A stretch of DNA of 64,000 nucleotides from Diadema setosum (lineage: Eukaryota > Echinodermata > Echinoidea > Diadematoida > Diadematidae), in contig CM067069.1 in NCBI GenBank assembly GCA_033980235.1, positions 15,201,828 to 15,265,827 of the forward strand. Reading direction: 5' to 3'. Below, in pieces: positions 38,873 to 50,020 of this stretch (positions are counted from its first letter, which is position 1; every line of letters starts with the position of its first letter). The notes under the pieces are model-generated. The model had not been told where the DNA came from. It was given only the letters and a program-made list of their open reading frames with translations, and ran no database searches. The position numbers and the translations under genes were made by a program.

Positions 38873-39259
38873 AGGGATCGGAGAGTTTTGGTTGAGACCT
38901 AATTTCAGGTTTCTAACATTTTTTTTTTTTTTTTTGGTGAGATAATGAGAAACCTCTTATAAAATATGAAAGAGCATGTAATTCTATGAGGAATTTAACG
39001 TTTATTTGACGAAAATTGGTTTTGAAAGGCTGAAGTATCCAAAAAAGAGCGATTCTAATAAAGTTTGGGACCCACACTTCATTGCGATCGCTTTGTTTTC
39101 CTTTTTTTTTTTTGATGTTTCAGTCATTCCAAACCGATTTTCATCAAATAAACTTTGATTTCCTCTTAAAATGGTATGCTCTGTATACTATATCATAAGT
39201 GTTATCTCGCAAAAATTTCGAAGCCCAATTCTCATCTCCACCAATACTGTACTATCCCT
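38873..39259. mobile_element. TTAA-element family A, second copy
   Basis: TTAA flanks at 38869-38872 and 39260-39263. Ends AGGGATCGGAGAGTTTTGGT and ccaatactgtactatccct. Same internal landmarks as 29043-29410. T-runs have expanded. Confidence 0.8.
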
Positions 39260-39264
39260 TTAAT

Positions 39265-39930
39265 GTTCTGAATGATGATTTTTATACATGCTTGATTATT
39301 GACTGCTTATCATAATTATTTCAATTACCTGTGTTGTTGTAGTATAGATCATTAGACTTGTTAGTACCATCGGTCTATTGTCTTTGAGAAAACAATAACC
39401 AATTAATCTTGTTCCTTCAGTTACGTCTCAAGTTGTGATCTGAAATGATGATGAAACAAATTTCGATTATAGACGAACTGTACACATGATTAACCAGAAT
39501 TGGATTACTCATGGAAATGGATTTAAAATGTGAAATGGACCTTTAACCTTTCAATTTGAGCAAGAAACTATAAAATTTGAATAATATGCAGCATACAGAA
39601 CGATCATTATCGTCTGCAAGTTGATTGGCAGATGGTGACTGAAATGGCGCGTAACGCAAGAGACACAACTTTCAGGGATAAATCGATCAGACTGTCATCA
39701 CCACTATCTGTCTTCAGGCGTTTAAGACTCTGTCGCCACAGTGCAAATAAATAGATGTCTAATTTCGGAGTTTTATTCGTACTCGAACTGGCTTTTGGGA
39801 GTTAATGTAGAATAGCTCTTTGGTAAACAAAATTATGTTGTCCTCTCTTGTTTACAGCGTAACGTGATATGTTCTGCGTCCATGCTGAGGCCGGCGGGTA
39901 TTCTTTAGGCCAGATAATGGTTTCTTTTCG
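39265..39930. other. Stretch between transposons, nothing firm
   Basis: No supported exon on the plus strand, although a good acceptor-like tract (tcctctcttgtttacag) ends near 39853. Minus-strand coding potential is treated under 39936-40001. Confidence 0.3.
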
Positions 39931-39935
39931 CGTAC

Positions 39936-40001
39936 CTGTTATTGCGGGTGCCACCCACAAGTCCAGTGAAGTAGGCTCAAAAGGATGAAGGCTGTTATTA
40001 C
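39936..40001 (-). CDS. Candidate 66-nt internal exon, minus strand
   Basis: Acceptor cttttttttatgtcag, then coding NNSLHPFEPTSLDLWVAPAI, then donor ACAG-GTACGC; phase 1 in and 1 out. The frame also runs on through the donor to 39802, so it could instead be a longer terminal exon. No family recognised. Confidence 0.3.
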
Positions 40002-40155
40002 CTGACATAAAAAAAAAGTTTTCACATCTCTGCAGCGGTGCATGCCTCTAGCAAACAATCGGCTTTACCAGTACGGAGGAGATTCCAGCCAACGGTAATT
40101 AGATCACAAAATAGGGACTACACCTGAGATGAATATCGGTGATACAATTGATTAA

Positions 40156-40528
40156 AGTGATGGTATATAGTGTTGGTGAAGATGAGGATTGGGCTTTTAA
40201 CTTTCTGCGAGACACCAATAAACCACTATTGAGTAATACAGAGCATACCATTCTAAGAAGAATTAAAAGTTTATTAGATGAAAATTGGTTTGGAATTGCT
40301 GAGACAAAGTAAAACAAAGCTATCCTAATAAAAGGTGGGACCCATGTTTTATTATGATCGCCCTGTTTTGAATATCTCAGCCATTTCAAACCCAATTTCC
40401 ATCAAACGAAAGTTGAATTCCTCTTGAAATCACATGCTCTTTCATATTTCATAAGAGGTTTCTCAATATCTCACCCAAAAAATGGTAGAAGCCTGAAGTT
40501 AAGTCTTAACTAAAACTATATGACCCCT
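40156..40528. mobile_element. TTAA-element family A, third copy
   Basis: TTAA flanks at 40152-40155 and 40529-40532. The left end (agtgatggtatatagtgttg) has drifted; the right (aactatatgacccct) is closer to consensus. Internal landmarks are preserved. Confidence 0.75.
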
Positions 40529-40704
40529 TTAACTATGACTGGTGGACTCCATCTCTTAACTCATTCCTACCCCATTATGATAGCCCTCCTTTTGTCTTCT
40601 TCTTTCCTTCCTTTCATTCTTTCTTTCGTCCTTTCTTTCTTTCTTCTCTATATTTCATTCTTCTCACTTCTCTCTCTCCCCAGATAGTTCCTTTTATTTT
40701 TCAG

Positions 40705-41586
40705 TGGGTATAAAAACCTGTATAGTATGGGCACTTTAAAGTGGAGGAGTGAGGAAACCTTTGGGCCTGTCATACAGATGTGACTCTGGTTTTGAACGTC
40801 CCTGCCGTGCGCAAGTATCTTCCATGGGCACGATAATTTACCCAAATGCAAGTTGTGCGTCAAGTTTTTTTTTAAATGAATACCTTGCAATATTGGGTGA
40901 TTTATTATTAGTTTGGTTTCGTTATTTTCGGCATGATTTCAGGTCTTAATGTGACAGGGTCCCTGGGTTAAGTGTTGTTGCTGTTTTGTGTATTCATTCA
41001 TTGTATTTAATTTCAATAATTAATTAATCAATCTATTTACGCAGTTATCTTATTTATTTATTCATTTATTCATTCAGTCATTCATTCATTTACATTTATT
41101 TATCTATCTATCTATTTATTTATTCATTAATTCATTCATTCATTTACTTATTTATTCATTTATTCAGTTTCCAGTAGCAACTCACATAAAATAAGGCCAC
41201 ATTATATTGTAATTCTCCTTTTCCTTTCCTTTTTTTTTTGCCTCCTCTCCTTCTGGTTCATCTAATCATCTTCTCACTCGTAAACCTGCTGCTGCTTTTT
41301 CTATATACTTCTTGATTCTACTTCCTTTTGCTCCTTGTCTCTCTTCTTCTTATGTTTATGCTACTTTTTCTCTACTTCTCCCCTCCCCCCCCCCTTTCCC
41401 CTTTCTCCCTTAACTTTCCTCCTCCTCTTCTCATTAAATGCCATCTTCTGTTTGGCAGCAGCAACGGCCATGTCCATCAGCAAACTGAACAGCATCCCTG
41501 TGATAACATTATCAGAATTACTGAACTGGGCGTCTCCACTCGGCAAAACCCTGGACCAATGTCAAAATCTTTTATACACCGAATAA
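40705..41586 (+). CDS. Last two exons of an unknown plus-strand gene
   Basis: Exon 40705-40748 follows a strong acceptor (ccttttatttttcag) and reads GYKNLYSMGTLKWR; donor A-GTGAGG. Exon 41459-41586 follows a long pyrimidine tract ending tttggcag and reads ATAMSISKLNSIPVITLSEL, then LNWASPLGKTLDQCQNLLYTE and TAA. Phase 1 matches across the 710-base intron. The first exon could instead run on to TGA at 40781 and be terminal itself. A tandem CAGCAG makes the second acceptor ambiguous by one codon. Upstream exons were not found. The product has no recognised domain. Confidence 0.42.
41040..41170. repeat. (ATTT/ATTC)n simple repeat
   Basis: attcatttattcattcagtc and similar words, followed downstream by TC-rich tracts. 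Confidence 0.9.
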
Positions 41587-41998
41587 CACTTAACACTTGA
41601 CATCAGCGCAAGCAGAGGTCTCAAGAAATTACACGAGAATGAAATAAAAAATGGCACCTGCTTTTCGTCACAGACACTTTATCTGCAGTGATACATCTTA
41701 ACAGCCTTTAGTGATTAGATAAAAGTGTTGCAGGGACTACCAACAAAACTTTTCTACGAAATGCCGAGAGAACCAGTGGACCTGTGAATCTTGTTAGATT
41801 TCCCAAGGTTTCAATCACGTCCGTTCGCCAAGTTCAAGTGAAAAAAACAAAATAAACAAGACCAGGCGGATGCCAAATGTCAAAATCACAATCTCGACAA
41901 ACGAAACATTAGGCATTCCATAAGCATGTAGAACATTTATCCGGTAATGCAGCGTATGAGTAACAAACATGCTTTTGAAACTCAAATAGCATCTTTAA

Positions 41999-42471
41999 AG
42001 GGACACCCAATACGATTGATATTATTTTACATTTTGTAGTACACTTTACATGTACAATATACATACATTGATGGTGCCATGTATAGATTTGTGGAACAAA
42101 CCAATACCCTGAAAAACCTGAAACATACACTACACTGAATCGTGCTGAACAAGGATGATGATAATGTATTGGAGGCTCCGATATTCCAAAAATGTAGCGA
42201 TTTAATTCCTTTACAATACCACTTGCTTCAACAACTTGACCTGTGTCGAATCTATTCATGCTTTCGCCTTTTGTTCTGCTGCCATGAACAATCGAGCATG
42301 CATTCTTGTATATGATGATGCTAGTATTGTCATCATCCTTGTTCACTGTGATTTGTTATGAATTTTGAAAACATTCTTATTAGTTATCCTATAATCCACT
42401 GTGACATCTGTAACTCTGAACCCAGTAGAACCAATGTTCGAATGCAAAAGTCATCTCCTTATCCCCTTTCA
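41999..42471. mobile_element. TTAA-element family B, complete
   Basis: Left TTAA 41995-41998; right end tcatctccttatccccttt lies near 42471. Shares with other copies: gaacaaggatgatgataatg, aatgtagcgatttaattcc, gttatgaattttgaaaacat. No coding capacity; the 145-codon minus-strand frame across it (41909-42346) is coincidental. Confidence 0.7.
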
Positions 42472-42892
42472 AGGAGTGGTAAAGAAATCAGTAATGTTCT
42501 TGAGTGTTGTCACAGACTTCGCAGTCCATATTGATTTTCCAGTCCAGGGAAATTACGATTACATACATTCTTGACTCTAATGACAATGTTGACATGAACA
42601 GCATGGTAGGCAAGTGGTAGGCTATGTCTTGGTGGGAGATTGACGTCACATCGTCTAACATCGTTATTTTTCTAATTGGTTGGTAGTTATGAGCATATTG
42701 AATTGAATTTCGTGCCCCTACGCGTGGTAACATGACAGTCAGAACGCCTAATCGGCATCTCGACGAAAACGCGGTATACGTGCTGAGCGAACAATTATCT
42801 TCTATTAGCATGGTAGATTAGAACAGGATAATTGGAATTCCCGGAGGACGTCTGGTGAATAATCGTTATTGTTGCAACTCCAGTGACTTTAA

Positions 42893-42939
42893 AGGACGTA
42901 TAGTTTTGGTTGAGATGAGGATTCAGGTTAACTATTTGT

Positions 42940-42986
<47 letters not shown>

Positions 42987-43349
42987 TAGTAAACGTATAT
43001 AAAATATTAAAAGAGCAACATTTCTAAAAGGAATGAAAAGTTTATTTGATAAAAATCAGTTTTAAAGTGGCTGAGATATCTAAAAGCAAAGCAAAACAAG
43101 GTGGTCCTAATGAAAGATGGGACCCACTATACGTGTTACGACCACTTTGTGTGTGTGTGTGTTTTTTTTTGTTTGTTTTTTTTTTGGGGGGGATATATAT
43201 CTCAGCCACTTCAAAACCAATTTTCATCAAATAAACTTTGAATTCCTCTCACTTTTCATAATTTTTAATTAATATTTAAAGTGGTTTCTAGTAATCTCAC
43301 AAGGAGCTAAAACCTGAAACCACATCTCAACCAAAACTATATCATCCCT
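42893..43349. mobile_element. TTAA-element family A, with internal (TA)n expansion
   Basis: TTAA flanks at 42889-42892 and 43350-43353. Ends aggacgtatagttttggttg and ccaaaactatatcatccct. A TA run at 42943-42984 and a GT/T run near 43150-43190 lie inside. Confidence 0.8.
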
Positions 43350-43353
43350 TTAA

Positions 43354-44610
43354 GTCTGAAACTGGGAGTGAAAGGAGTAAAGCTTGGACCCCGGCGCAGA
43401 CAAGGGGCATAGATGTGGATAATACACCAGGGAAGTCCCTGATAATTCTGACCTAACGTACAGTGCTCAACCAGGTACAGTATGTGAAGTTTATCCCCAA
43501 CCTCCCTGTGGCAAATAAAACACAGTCGTTGAAGGTCTTACACCTGTAAATAATTTCCCATAGACATACCTGTTTATAATATATACAATAAATGATATAA
43601 TTCTAAGTAAGAAATTGAACATGCATGAACTTGCACGGCGATACCAGCTCGACCAATGGATTTTCGACTAAACGAATCAACTATGATATAGCTAGGAACC
43701 TATATAGTAACGTGTATTATTTCATGAACACATTACAGTCAAACAACCTTGGAGCAGGTCGACCTGATGATTCAGTTGTGGCTGTTAAAATGAGATATCT
43801 GAAGAGTGAACTCATGACACAAGAATCTCGGCATGTTCGTGAAAATCATATGAAAATCATCCCCAGCGTATTTCGAAATGAGGCCCAACCACACGCGTTT
43901 GGGTGTAAAACGTTACACACAGTGTCATCTGTAAAATCGAGATGCATATCTGAGCAGATATACATACCCATCAAGTCATTTTGAATAGGAAAAAGAAAAG
44001 AGGGGAAAAAGATTGAAAAAGTATACTTGTGATCTTGGTTGGATGGCTGGGTCTGATTTACGGCAGGAGGGACACAGGATCGAAGAGGAGGACACGAGAA
44101 ACTCGCGCCAAATTGAAACAAGCCGTCGGCCCATCAAACCGGCCAATTCACCTGGGAAGTGGTCGTACGACTTCCAGTTGAATAAAAGACCCCTTTCGGT
44201 GATTGGCGCGCACTTTTAGATTTTAAGAGCATGATCGGTTTGAGGTGATCAGCTCAATTTGCAATTATCCACAGCTGATGGTACGCCTTGAAATCGCAAA
44301 TTGCCTCTCAATTATCTCACGCCGGGGACAAGGGGGCACGAAGGGGGAATTGGTTTGCTGACTATTCAGTTTTGAGAAATCCTGAAAAACAGGTTTTAAG
44401 TCGCTTTCTACATGGAATGACGGTGAAATATTCCTTGAAAACATCTTGAAAAATACACTTTCACAAGTCCATACCAAAAGGTGAGGTGTATTGTCCCCAA
44501 TATCAGAAACAAATACCATCTCTCCACTTCTGATCTCTTAAACGCAAAGCGTCATACCTCTCGTGAAAAATCGCTAGACAAATAGCAGAAACAAAGCCTG
44601 TGCGAACGCG
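43354..44610. other. Intergenic stretch with two unassigned open frames
   Basis: Plus-strand frames at 43625-43984 (119 codons) and 44013-44219 (68 codons, with EEEDTRNSRQIETSRRPIKP) have fair composition. Neither has a convincing acceptor and donor pair. The stretch 44040-44220 is CpG-richer than its surroundings. Either could be a remnant exon or chance. Confidence 0.25.
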
Positions 44611-45012
44611 TAAAGAAACTTTTACGTACTTTTCTTTTTCCACCACAGTTTCGGCTGATTGCGAGCACCGAGTTCCCTTTCCGTTTCATTCACTCGAATG
44701 TTTGCACGCTGCCCACTTGACTCCGAGAATTGCATCGGCAAGTGCAGCTTGACAGTCTCGTTTAATGAAAGCTCTTGTCCTTTCCAGGGATAAATATTTA
44801 GACGGTCACGTGGTGTTATAACATGGTTATGGGTGCCATTAAGTGAGGTTTGTATGTGGTGAGTGCTGCTGTAGTAAGCAAGTTCAGTTCGAGCACTGCG
44901 ATGCTGCGTCAATCAATGTCCAGCATCCTGCTCGAGACAGATAGTTGTCCCCATTTCGTAAAATACAGTCGATGGCACCGAAATCTATCTATCTAAATTG
45001 TATATTTTATGC

Positions 45013-45015
45013 TCA

Positions 45016-45069
<54 letters not shown>

Positions 45070-45071
45070 TG
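45013..45071. repeat. (TA)n hairpin bounded by GCTCACCAT / ATGGTGAGC
   Basis: About 50 bases of TA between inverted GCTCACC and GGTGAGC; the whole can fold on itself. Confidence 0.9.
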
Positions 45072-45121
45072 AGCACTGAGGAAACAATGAAACTGTTCCA
45101 TTGTTTTATCATCATCGTGTT

Positions 45122-45283
45122 ATTCATTTGATCATCATGATTAATATCATACAGTGGTGTTGGTAGTAGTTGCTGTCATCATGATGAGGTAATAGGGATA
45201 CGATTCATTTGATCATCATGATTAATATCATACAGTGGTGTTGGTAGTAGTTGCTGTCATCATGATGAGGTAATAGGGATACC
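45122..45283. repeat. 81-bp perfect tandem duplication
   Basis: attcatttgatcatcatgat starts at 45122 and again at 45203; the copies appear identical to about 45283, where they read ataccattacc instead of atacgattcat. Confidence 0.93.
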
Positions 45284-45410
45284 ATTACCATCACTATCAC
45301 AATATAATGATCAACTACAGTGACACACACACATACACACACACAAAGCAAATGAACACAGAACCAACAGTGCTTGCATGATCTGACGAGGGCACTTCAC
45401 TTTAACAATG

Positions 45411-45836
45411 TTAGTGTGATTGAGCAAGAGAATTATACATGACGCCCGCTAGCGACAGAACGCGTCTATGATCTCCTTCTTCCCAATGGCTTGGTGCAAA
45501 GTCCCCGTAGAATTTGACGCAGCGATCAGTTTTTGTCGGTGCTTCGCCGCGGTCGCCACGAAAGGAGCACGCCCCTGTTTTGGCTGACACCTGGGCGCAA
45601 AGAGCCTGTCACCAAAGACGGGAAAATATTTGGGAATCTCAAATCCAAACCTCGGAATTTTCAAGAAGCAGCAAGAGCACAAGTACCCTATATTTATTTG
45701 CAAAGGTCGGTGGTAGTTGCTTCATTTTCATACCTGGTGTTCGCTTGGACTCTGGAGCTGTACAGCAATAATATCTCTTCTCATGCTTTCTCATGAAATT
45801 TGACTCCCGACCAATCACATGTCTCCTCGCTAGCTC
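45411..45836 (-). CDS. Unknown minus-strand gene, last two exons
   Basis: Exon 45836-45734 follows acceptor ccattctcttccag and reads ELARRHVIGRESNFMRKHEK, RYYCCTAPESKRTP, ending at donor CACCAG-GTATGA. Exon 45583-45411 follows gtgtcag and, in the phase set by the first exon, reads AKTGACSFRGDRGEAPTKTD, RCVKFYGDFAPSHWEEGDHR and on to TAA at 45411-45413. A different frame over the same exon (TAG at 45449) is also open and equally protein-like (SNSTGTLHQAIGKKEIIDAF), so the reading frame of the last exon is unsettled. The first exon has textbook sites. Upstream exons or a start were not found. No known domain. Confidence 0.45.
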
Positions 45837-47560
45837 CTGGAAGAGAATGGTAGACATGACTGCGTGCACCTTCTCAGGAATCTTGTAAGGAAAGACTTAA
45901 CAGATAGTGATTGATTTGAGCTGAGGGAACGAGTGACTTGAGAGCTACCCACTCAGTCTCTTCGTCAATTGATTCAATGCGCCGGGCGGGAGTAGTTTAG
46001 TTTCGACGTGCTGGCTGCTTAGTAGCGGCTCGTGAGTGGTGCTGTCTTTTGATTGGAAATCATTCCTGACGAGAGTGCCCGATGTCGATGTCTACTCCGT
46101 GATCTCTGTCATAGATCTCCGCTGACAAATGATTTGTGGAACTCGACACGACAGCTCGTGCTGTTTGCGTGGACTCGCTCTTTCCGCTCGATCCAAATAT
46201 CGCTCATCCCGCTCCACCTGACAGAAGGGAGGAGGACCCGTCCTGTACTCTATTGATTGACCCATTTTCGGATCCGCGTTCATGCCTTGCCTTGACGAGC
46301 GACCCATCCCCCATCGCATTTTACCTTGTCAGAGATCATCACGCTCGACGTATGTGATAGATCTGAGTAGGCCTAACATTTTCTCCGGATCGCAGTGTTG
46401 CCGCTACCAGGCACCACATTCGCGGGTCTCTCTCGATCATTCTTTGAATGTACGAGGCAGGAACTGAGACATTCTATGCCGCTCGCATCGCATTGCAACA
46501 ACGCGATCGCACCAAACAATTCAATGCTCGCATTTTTCTTCAGCCTACGTAATGGTAAATCCAGACGGTGAATCTGCATTTAGCAGAAATTTATCAACCC
46601 CAAAGTCGTCAGACATTTCCCGTGTGATTGGATGATTGACCCAATTGTCCCTGCACTGGCAGACATCCGTTTGTTTACAGCACGCATCGCAGAGACCTTC
46701 GGATCGTTAGCCATAATTCATCGCAATTTATTAAGTGACGTAATCAAATCTCCATTATTGGCGCTGTTTGTCCCAATCTCGGACAGTCGAAATAGCAATT
46801 GCATTTTTCTCATATGAATGTTGGATTCTTGGATGCAAAGGAAACTTCTTACGACCTACTCCTTGCCTACGCCGCGCTCGTAATAAAATTTCGCAGCTCA
46901 CGGTTGTACGGACCCATTACTGTTAGTCTTTGGAGTGCAACCCTGAGTCATTATTAACCTTATAAAACTTATTCGTTTGATCTACGATTATCGCTTGTAT
47001 GCTCAGACGAACAGGTAAACGGACAGACGGGCAGACAGACAGAAAGCGAAAAACACATTCGGATAAATATACGGCACTCCATTGCTCATCGGGGGACTAT
47101 AACTGTCTTCTCTTTGAGAGCGAGAAAGACAGTTTTCTACAGTCGTCTGCAAGGCATGTCTGCACAAAGGCGCGTTCCACGCACGATCGGGCTTTATCAC
47201 TTACCAGGGCTCCGCGTCCGTCCGAGGGTTTATTGAACTTTCTTTCCCCGGTTCCTGCCTGAACTCCGAATGAACGCAGAGACAAATATTGGCGTGCGCT
47301 AAAGATTGATGAACAACTAATCAAAGGGCTTTATGTTTTGTTTTGCTATGAGGACAGCTACATGATTACAATCTGCTTTGGGCCTTCAGTCGTAAAAGAA
47401 ACCTTAAGGAAAGAACGCATGAACAGTGGAGGGGTAAAATACAGGGAGGATTAGAATCAGCTGGTCTTTGCTTTGGCTGCCCATGTGTTCATGAGATTGA
47501 GGTGACATCTTTCAGTCCTTTTCGAAGATTTCAGAGAATTAGCCTGGTGTGAATGTTCAG
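45837..47560. promoter_or_regulatory. CpG-rich block, probable promoter / 5' UTR region
   Basis: CpG dinucleotides are much denser here than in flanking AT-rich DNA, on both sides of 46000-47300. Several long frames on both strands (for example plus 46136-46357, minus 46092-46319, plus 46632-46817) overlap each other. That is expected from fewer AT-rich stops and does not show genes. A TGACGTAA site occurs at 46736-46743. It lies between a minus-strand gene (45411-45836) and the signal-peptide exon at 47659, so it may be a shared promoter. Confidence 0.35.
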
Positions 47561-47658
47561 CTTATTGAGCAGGAGCATTCTTCGGCTTTTTTATTATCAC
47601 TTCGTGATAGAATTGGAGAATTCTGTGACTGGATTTAATAAAGCTCAGTGTGCCAAGG

Positions 47659-47750
47659 ATGGAATCACGTATCATCAACGTCACGCTCTTTGTCGCATCC
47701 GTGGCGGTAGTATGTGGGGTTGCTGTAAATGGCTATCTTCACAGCTCAGG
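47659..47750 (+). CDS. First coding exon of a secreted protein (signal peptide)
   Basis: ATG at 47659 in the context ccaaggATGG, then a typical signal peptide: short N-region MESRIINVT, hydrophobic LFVASVAVVCGVAV, then polar NGYLHSSG. Cleavage after Val-Asn-Gly or nearby is plausible. The exon ends at a perfect donor (CAGG-GTAAGT) in phase 2. An upstream in-frame stop is present, supporting this start. Later exons with compatible phases exist (49984-50020, 50617-50647, 60750-60850); joined, they would give a short cysteine-containing secreted peptide of about 86 residues. The link between the exons is inference. Confidence 0.6.
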
Positions 47751-48439
47751 GTAAGTGACCTCGCTTCAGTTAAGATCCCCAGTACCCTCTTTCCGAATAG
47801 ATTTCTGCCCGCGTTTTTCACGTTTAATGTTTTTGGTTGTTGTTTTTTTTTTGTATGTGTGGTTATTTTGATATTATAGTTTGATTCAGTCTGCTGTGTT
47901 GTGGGTGCTAGGAGAGAAGTAATCAATGTGAATGTGTCCATAATGGATGGGTATGTATTTTGTCATCCTGGGTGTGTATTGTATAGCCATCCTGACACGA
48001 AGAATTCTGCTATGATGTTTAAACAGCATATTACATTACCATGATTTATAATCAGAGCTGAAAATGCTAAGGCTGCGATGAGAACTGATCATGAGGTGGT
48101 TGCAGTATCATACATTTCTTGTGTGTGTGAGAGAGAGAGAGAGAGAGGAAGAAAGATGTAAATATTTTTGTGGACTCGACTGACATGAGAATAATGTTGC
48201 GTGTCTTTCTGATGATGTATTGTGATAAGGGTTCTTAAAGGCAAATTACCAGTTTCTGATCTTCTTATCTGGACAATTTGTATCAACTTTGACACATTCA
48301 TATTTTTTTTTTGTTAGTGGCGCCTACATCTTTTCTTTAACAAGGCTCCTGTGTTCCACATATTGTAATTGTTGCTTCGATTATATAGGCCTATGAGTAA
48401 TATTATCATATAAGCTCCCACGAGATGCTCTTTACCATA

Positions 48440-48970
48440 CACTGCAAAAAGTCCGGTGTTAAATATGAAACACCGAGCTGGTGTTGAATTTCCGGTGCTC
48501 ATTCATGGTGTTAGATTAACACCTCCGAGTGTCATTTCAAAATTTAGAATTGTTTTTTGAATAGTTTCTTAGTTACTGCACTTCTTGTTAATTTTGAACT
48601 TCAACAAGACGATAAAGAATTTTCCGATAAAGTACTTGATTGTTGAAAAAATGTGTAAATACATTTACACCACAGTAACACCAGTTGGTGTGGTCCCCCA
48701 TTGAAGCGGGACGGGTGCTATACCATTGAAATTAACACCACCAATATCAAATCAACACCATGCGGTGTCATTATTGAATTAACTCTAGCGCAGTGTCAAA
48801 AATATCACCAGCTACAGTGTCAAATTAACACCACGAAGTGCATGGCGAACACTTTTTAACACCGTCACAATACATTTTCTACACCTGTGGGCGTGGTCCT
48901 CTATTGAAGTTTGATCGGTGTTAGATTTAACACCCATGGTGTTAAATCTAACACAGATGTTTTTACAGTG
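48440..48970. mobile_element. 531-bp MITE built of TGTTA/TAACAC sub-repeats, TA target site
   Basis: Ends CACTGCAAAAAGTCCGGTGTT and the inverted AACACAGATGTTTTTACAGTG with TA on both sides. The interior repeats GGTGTTA and TAACACC many times in both orientations. It lies in the first intron of the signal-peptide gene. No coding capacity. Confidence 0.75.
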
Positions 48971-49019
48971 TACTAGTTTAATTTGCTGCTACACAGTGTA
49001 CTGGTTTGTTTAATAGATA

Positions 49020-49270
49020 CTTTATTTTCTGCAAATCAATAAATCAATCAGCAAATTAATATACATAAGGCATATAATCATGAACATGTGGGAAATATAC
49101 AGAATAAATTCAAAACAGAGTCGTTTGATTTGCATAAACAAAGATATCAAAGGTAATTAATGATACAATATACAATATGCATGTCTATGCAGCGGGGATT
49201 ACAACAACAATTATAATTATGGAGCGATTATGCAGAGGGCCGCCATTGTAAGTATAGCTTGAAAAGATGG
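49020..49270. mobile_element. Retroelement tail fragment related to 22014-22300
   Basis: Shares tactttattttctgca at one end and atgcagagggccgccat..taag..agcttgaaaaga at the other with the fragment at 22014-22300. Orientation is likely minus. Confidence 0.45.
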
Positions 49271-49593
49271 TCAACCAGTATAGTACTGGTTGACCGAATG
49301 TTTCTGTAAGGCATATCATTATTGCATGACTTCGTTATGACTCAATATCATGTGGAAAAATTGAAATGAACTTTATAAAAAAAAAAAAAACAGAAAGTGC
49401 TCTTTTCAAAACAGGTGTAGGCCTATGTCATTAATTGATAGGATAAAAGTTGCAATGATTTCGTGAAACTGCATACATTGTTTCTATAGGCTTATATTCA
49501 TTTTTGTGGGGATACAAGAATAGATAGATTATTTTTCTATAATATAATCATCATAACACAATGTTCTGTGTGTCACTTGTTTTGAACTGATAT

Positions 49594-49607
49594 GTTGCCA
49601 TGGCAAC
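49594..49607. promoter_or_regulatory. Perfect X-box (RFX site)
   Basis: GTTGCCATGGCAAC is a perfect palindrome and matches the RFX consensus of two half-sites without a gap. RFX factors control ciliary and MHC genes. No gene start is recognised nearby, so its target is unknown; it lies in the first intron of the signal-peptide gene. Confidence 0.45.
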
Positions 49608-49983
49608 GAAGGAGCTCAGTAGTTCTTGAACTATATCTCTACAGACTGTATAAAAGTAGACTATTCTGATCATTAGACTCATGTTGTGCTCGTGTCATTA
49701 GATGCCCCCCCCCCAAAAAAAAAGAAAAAAAAGAAAAAGAAAATCAATCTTTTGTGACGGCTTAACTTGAGTAAATTGCGATTTGAAATTACAGTACATT
49801 ACGTGGCAGAACTGTCTTGCTTGCAAAGATGAAATCATGTCGTCCGAAGTTCAATTTCCTCACAGCATCTCCCTCCCCTCACTTCCCTCGCCCCTCTCGC
49901 CTCCTCCCCCCCCCCCCGTCCCCCATAAAGTTAGTTTATAAAATATTAGTTATGCCCTATAAACGCTTCATTATTGATGTCAG

Positions 49984-50020
49984 AACGGACGTGGAACTTC
50001 GCTACTTGACAAGTTGCGAG
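49984..50020 (+). CDS. Candidate second exon of the secreted-protein gene
   Basis: Acceptor ttattgatgtcag, then TDVELRYLTSCE, then the strong donor GCGAG-GTAAGC. Incoming phase 2 matches the signal-peptide exon (a Gly codon at the join). A longer version starting at a different acceptor (49930) would bring a stop when joined to that exon. Confidence 0.35.

Noticed and set aside
41909..42346. 145-codon minus-strand frame
   Set aside because: It lies wholly inside a TTAA element of family B; other copies of the element do not keep the frame.
46136..46357. Protein-like plus-strand frame ending near a GTATGT donor
   Set aside because: It overlaps an equally long minus-strand frame in CpG-rich DNA, has an in-frame stop before any good acceptor, and was left as part of the probable promoter block.
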